A stretch of DNA of 7,976 nucleotides, from assembly GCA_031258665.1 (NCBI GenBank), contig JAIRML010000169.1, forward strand, positions 1-7,976. The letters run 5' to 3'. Below, in pieces: positions 7,201-7,976 of the stretch (positions within the stretch are counted from its first letter, which is position 1; every line of letters begins with the position of its first letter). This DNA is from Oscillospiraceae bacterium (GTDB lineage: Bacteria > Bacillota > Clostridia > Oscillospirales > UBA929). The position numbers and the translations under genes were made by a program. The notes under the pieces are model-generated. The model was not told the DNA's origin and made no database searches. It was given only the letters and a program-made list of their open reading frames with translations.

Positions 7201-7485
7201 GAGGCGAAGGGTATGCTCGTGTCGCACGACGCGGACGGGGCGGACGCCCACAGAGTCGCGCGCGTGACCGTCAGAGCCCTGGCGCCGGGCGAGGCCCGGC
7301 TGATCCTCGCGTCTTACGGCGCCGGCGGGGCGCTGCTGTCCGTCCGCGCCTACGCGCTCGACGCGGACGGACAGCAGGAGCAGGACATCGCCGTCGACTT
7401 TGCATCCGCCGAAGGCGCGCGCGTAACCGCCTTCCTGTGGGGCGGCGGCCATGCGCCGCTGGCCGAACCCATGGCCGTGCGATGA
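1291..7485 (+). CDS. Secreted multimodular glycoside hydrolase family 2 enzyme (beta-galactosidase-like)
   Basis: A 2064-residue exported enzyme, probably removing terminal beta-linked sugars such as galactose from glycans outside the cell. Residues 1-50 are a signal peptide: basic KTWAKR, hydrophobic 16-30, likely cut near AVSAA/E. The GH2 core follows: sugar-binding domain 58-228, Ig-like middle domain about 235-350, TIM barrel about 357-690. NAIRTAHNP (407-415) is the family signature; E507 in STGNE is the predicted acid/base and E587 in GSETVS the predicted nucleophile. FVWTGHDYLGEP (644-655) is also typical. A DUF4982-type domain (about 691-778) and a GH2 C5-type domain (about 779-888) complete the enzyme part. 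Then come three Big_4-like Ig folds (about 895-1118), an NPCBM-like carbohydrate-binding module (1118-1262), another Big_4-like fold (1268-1350), an unassigned beta-rich module (1355-1533), a DUF5018/cadherin-like fold (1536-1610), an InlB/Flg_new repeat (1613-1688), a DNRLRE-type module (1691-1890), a second InlB/Flg_new repeat (1895-1969) and a C-terminal beta domain (1973-2064). No LPXTG, SLH or dockerin is seen. The GH2 family is certain; the exact substrate is not, because related GH2 enzymes also cleave uronides and other sugars. Confidence 0.95.
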   Translation: MCTVGHSTAKTWAKRLTVLFVAFLIFGGALETMPPVLTGGAANTAAVSAAEVAYDGARALRFNEGWKFKLLNLYNFNDTALDNAETGARALGYDDSAWQDVDLPHDWSIYQAYENTNGIRANQGALPAGTGWYRKSFTLPDELKGKAVTIRFDGVMQVSEVFVNGVQNTSEWKQYLGYVTFAYDITDYLKFDGQTNTIAVKCQSSNNGSRWYQGAGIYRNVWLTATDPVRVPENGVFVTTPKAGLAPEYALYTKIADPTSARAVIRTDVANGSAAGRTVSVRSTVYNREDGDVAAVTTENVEVPANGTGQIVQSVDVPHPALWSVDAPNLYWVKTEILSGAAVLDRTDTRFGIRYIDIDPDSGLYLNGVQTPLNGVCEHSDLGPLGMETYAAAVDRRIRKLKSMGVNAIRTAHNPVSPEYIEACDRLGMLVMEEAFDMWLMSKSGQDYTPYFNKSTADGTTVVFSVSGGTLNWNNPDLTPNCKRDIQAMVDRDKNAPSVFTWSTGNEITDTMSASGLPIVSLLAQYIREIDPTRPVASCPPTWNGWSDGGYMEQNMALVDIAGFNYAHTRYDGFHQRHPAVAVVGSETVSAYYTRGAYFAETYGQRVGKRDNNQSSNYPFEYTFSLANTSLTAHRDSPFALGEFVWTGHDYLGEPTPHGWPSISSVFGIIDTCGFEKDAFYLYKSAWTDIPVAHLLPQNWTKWKLGDQVPVIVYTNARRVELYLNDALIDTKTYDRATANPMYLEFGRVTYAPGELKAIAYDADGNVVATDSVYTADKAARVELAPDRAFVKNDGYDLVYVEATVRDSAGLTVPDAANRIMVDVTGGRVVAVGNGDPTDHESQRGRSDRRAFYGKALFIVAPDKGYEGDITVTATSAGLSSNTAIVRAVSEDLGDGTLVETYEKPEITVGVGVTPAMPQNIRVVLDNGLIQERAVSEWDLGGVNLGQAGGYTAYGAADGVPFRVEAALHVKEVAGVGDVEVTTITGVYPPLPKFVTLTYADGEIGAAQVAWAPVAAPQYAQIGAFAVAGQVGASLTAHAAVTVKQPASVREIDVVTTAGEYPTLPSSVAVVMNDGGEDTLPVTWTVTPDDYAYPGAWRIFGKVLGSDSVAATANLRVRSRVYLSDMTWESAVGQIVKDKTVGGSTLSARNMQGAAPTYYTKGIGTLADATLTYDIAGKGYDDFSALVSLGFDYGQGYPGAVNYQVYLDGALAYESGFMTHADAFKRIDLSVRGVSELKLAAVGSGDCEQKYNLADWCDAQFLADNIVVDAESISLPKQIYTNTLHTLPNVSRLPYTVEAALPGAGTGTFKVAWPALTPELFQAAGVHTMEGVLAGTAHGGAVSAKIITDYKNAVSTPNFHNLVGIWSETESFDYPEIASAAYGTKKSFSAFALNPRLVYAATANMIIENVHNYGFDFGAYPSAAGAGQGLIFAAPNLSYFQVTSVSQTAAQSDGNSFTFDVSPDGETWTALPGADWTKSGILSGTGSGGTWPRRTYTSHEEAIPAGVNFLRVNYPSGTTWNFNITSVALRGGGESNLSGFKLAGYEGAVDRAARAVSVIVPQELDIARVEPEITVSAGASYSPTGPQDFTKPVVYTVSNDMAEKKYTVTVSRGFTVRFDLNGGAIDGNPDAVAVLVRAGGAAGAPAAPPTKSGFAFKGWAASPAGKTAVDPGAAAVTENTAFYAIWEKVLRFEVAAEADAHFQTWQGEKANNYSTGDMKLRRSGNTGSTGLFGEKFTSTSTSDSTDMKTALIRFDIGQFKEEDVSSATLHIWNQGYGNGSAAASVEMIVARASSNWVENQVTWNRWLADSGVFYVDEGVAATAPFAPSWGKPEVSVDVTGLFKNVPAGEDKLSLALSLTSASCDYLFISKERTGSGDEQRRPMLVVELVAPPTAQEVVFALNGGSGDAPILPALEPGETFEAPRALGLTGPAGKLFKEWNTEEDGTGAGVLPGGTVAMPAEGLTLYAIWAEAKGMLVSHDADGADAHRVARVTVRALAPGEARLILASYGAGGALLSVRAYALDADGQQEQDIAVDFASAEGARVTAFLWGGGHAPLAEPMAVR

Positions 7486-7512
7486 CCGCCGGCCGGCACA
7501 GACAACAACCCC

Positions 7513-7551
7513 CCGAAGCCCCGCCATCCTTTGTGGAGGGGGGGGCTTCGG
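7513..7551. terminator. Hairpin between convergent genes, possible bidirectional terminator
   Basis: CCGAAGCCCC (7513-7522) pairs perfectly with GGGGCTTCGG (7542-7551) around a 19-base loop that can add a small inner CCA/TGG stem. It starts 28 bases after the GH2 stop codon and lies 51 bases past the stop codon of the convergent membrane gene. Neither side has a true T run: the plus side continues with CCGCACGG, and the minus side with GGGGTTGTTGTC. It is therefore a strong RNA stem, likely protecting or helping to end both messages, but not a textbook intrinsic terminator. Confidence 0.5.
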
Positions 7552-7601
7552 CCGCACGGCGAACCCGGACACAGGCCGCAAGGCCGGGGCCGGCGGCACA
7601 G

Positions 7602-7976
7602 TCACCACGTGATGAGCCTTCGTTTTTGGCCCCATACAAGGAATCTGCCGCGGAAAAAGCTGAACAGAGGCCCGGTGAAGAACGTCATGAGGACGGTCCC
7701 CAGGCCGATCTTGCTCCCCATGAGAACCCCAGCGGCGACACAGAGGAGATCCGTCCCGATCCGAACAAAGCGGTAGATGTTCTCGTGCCCCAGTTTCGCG
7801 GCCGCGACAAGCCCAACGGCGTCGTAGGGCGAGACGCCCACATGCGTGTTGAAATAGACCCCGGAGCCGACGGCCACGAGCACGATGCCAAAGAGCATGA
7901 TACAAACGCGGAGAACAAAAGGCAGCGCGGCGGCGGTCTCAGACAAAGTTACCGCGCAAAGAAAGAACGAAAAATC
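7602..7976 (-). CDS. YczE/YitT-like integral membrane protein, 5' part outside window
   Basis: The frame is open from the right edge to a TGA at 7602-7604, giving the last 124 residues. Hydrophobic segments include VCIMLFGIVLVAVGSGVYF, a second around IGTDLLCVAAGVLMG, and a third around GTVLMTFFTGPLFSFF. Motifs THVGVSPYDAVGL and GLGTVLMTFFTGPL fit the second half of the two-repeat YczE/YyaS/YitT-type proteins (COG2364), which are about 200-220 residues long. This suggests that the N-terminal repeat lies beyond the window. A TTG at 7944-7946 could begin a shorter 114-residue protein, but no Shine-Dalgarno precedes it and the frame continues upstream with hydrophobic residues, so a partial gene is more likely. 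The function is unknown; some relatives sit next to peptide or transport genes. It is convergent with the GH2 gene and probably unrelated to it. Confidence 0.75.
   Translation of the reverse strand, partial: DFSFFLCAVTLSETAAALPFVLRVCIMLFGIVLVAVGSGVYFNTHVGVSPYDAVGLVAAAKLGHENIYRFVRIGTDLLCVAAGVLMGSKIGLGTVLMTFFTGPLFSFFRGRFLVWGQKRRLITW

Noticed and set aside
7551..7600. GC-rich palindromic stretch around GGCCGGGGCCGG after the GH2 gene
   Set aside because: Short self-complementary GC runs are expected by chance in this composition, and it has no T run or repeat partner.
6595..7905. Minus-strand frame of 436 codons spanning the 3' end of the GH2 gene and the membrane gene
   Set aside because: It overlaps both genes in other frames, crosses the strong intergenic hairpin, and shows no family motif.

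Overview
This window looks like chromosomal DNA from a Gram-positive, Clostridia-like (Bacillota) anaerobe with fairly high G+C. The evidence is a strong AGGAGG ribosome binding site, two consensus-like sigma-A promoters, and a very large secreted glycoside hydrolase. Its accessory modules (NPCBM, Big_4-type Ig folds, InlB/Flg_new-type repeats, a DNRLRE-type module) are typical of Clostridia and Paenibacillus-like bacteria. No species can be named from the sequence.

Layout, left to right: (1) A leftward two-gene unit. A short Phd/YefM-type antitoxin gene (837 to 631) is followed 12 bases later by a Schlafen/AlbA_2-domain regulator gene (618 to beyond the left edge). No RelE, ParE or Doc-type toxin gene lies between or upstream of them. 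(2) A 453-base intergenic region (838-1290). It holds two good leftward promoters, a perfect 8-bp inverted repeat followed by a short T run between them, and, near the rightward gene, a GC hairpin with a T run that resembles an attenuator. (3) A rightward 2064-residue secreted GH2 enzyme (1291-7485) filling most of the window. It has a complete GH2 catalytic core of the beta-galactosidase/DUF4982 type and about 1170 residues of accessory beta-sandwich modules. (4) A 116-base convergent intergenic region with a perfect 10-bp hairpin stem. (5) The 3' part of a leftward YczE/YitT-like membrane protein gene running off the right edge.

The parts do not form one obvious pathway. The GH2 protein is best read as an extracellular, glycan-bound exo-glycosidase acting on plant or host galactosides or related sugars. 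It carries no visible LPXTG, SLH or dockerin anchor, so it is probably released or held by its binding modules. The leftward antitoxin/AlbA_2 pair is visibly less GC-rich than the GH2 gene and may be a separate regulatory or defence-type insertion. The most distinctive observations are this toxin-less antitoxin operon with its two-promoter, hairpin-bearing leader, the possible attenuator before the GH2 gene, and the unassigned beta-rich modules inside the GH2 protein.
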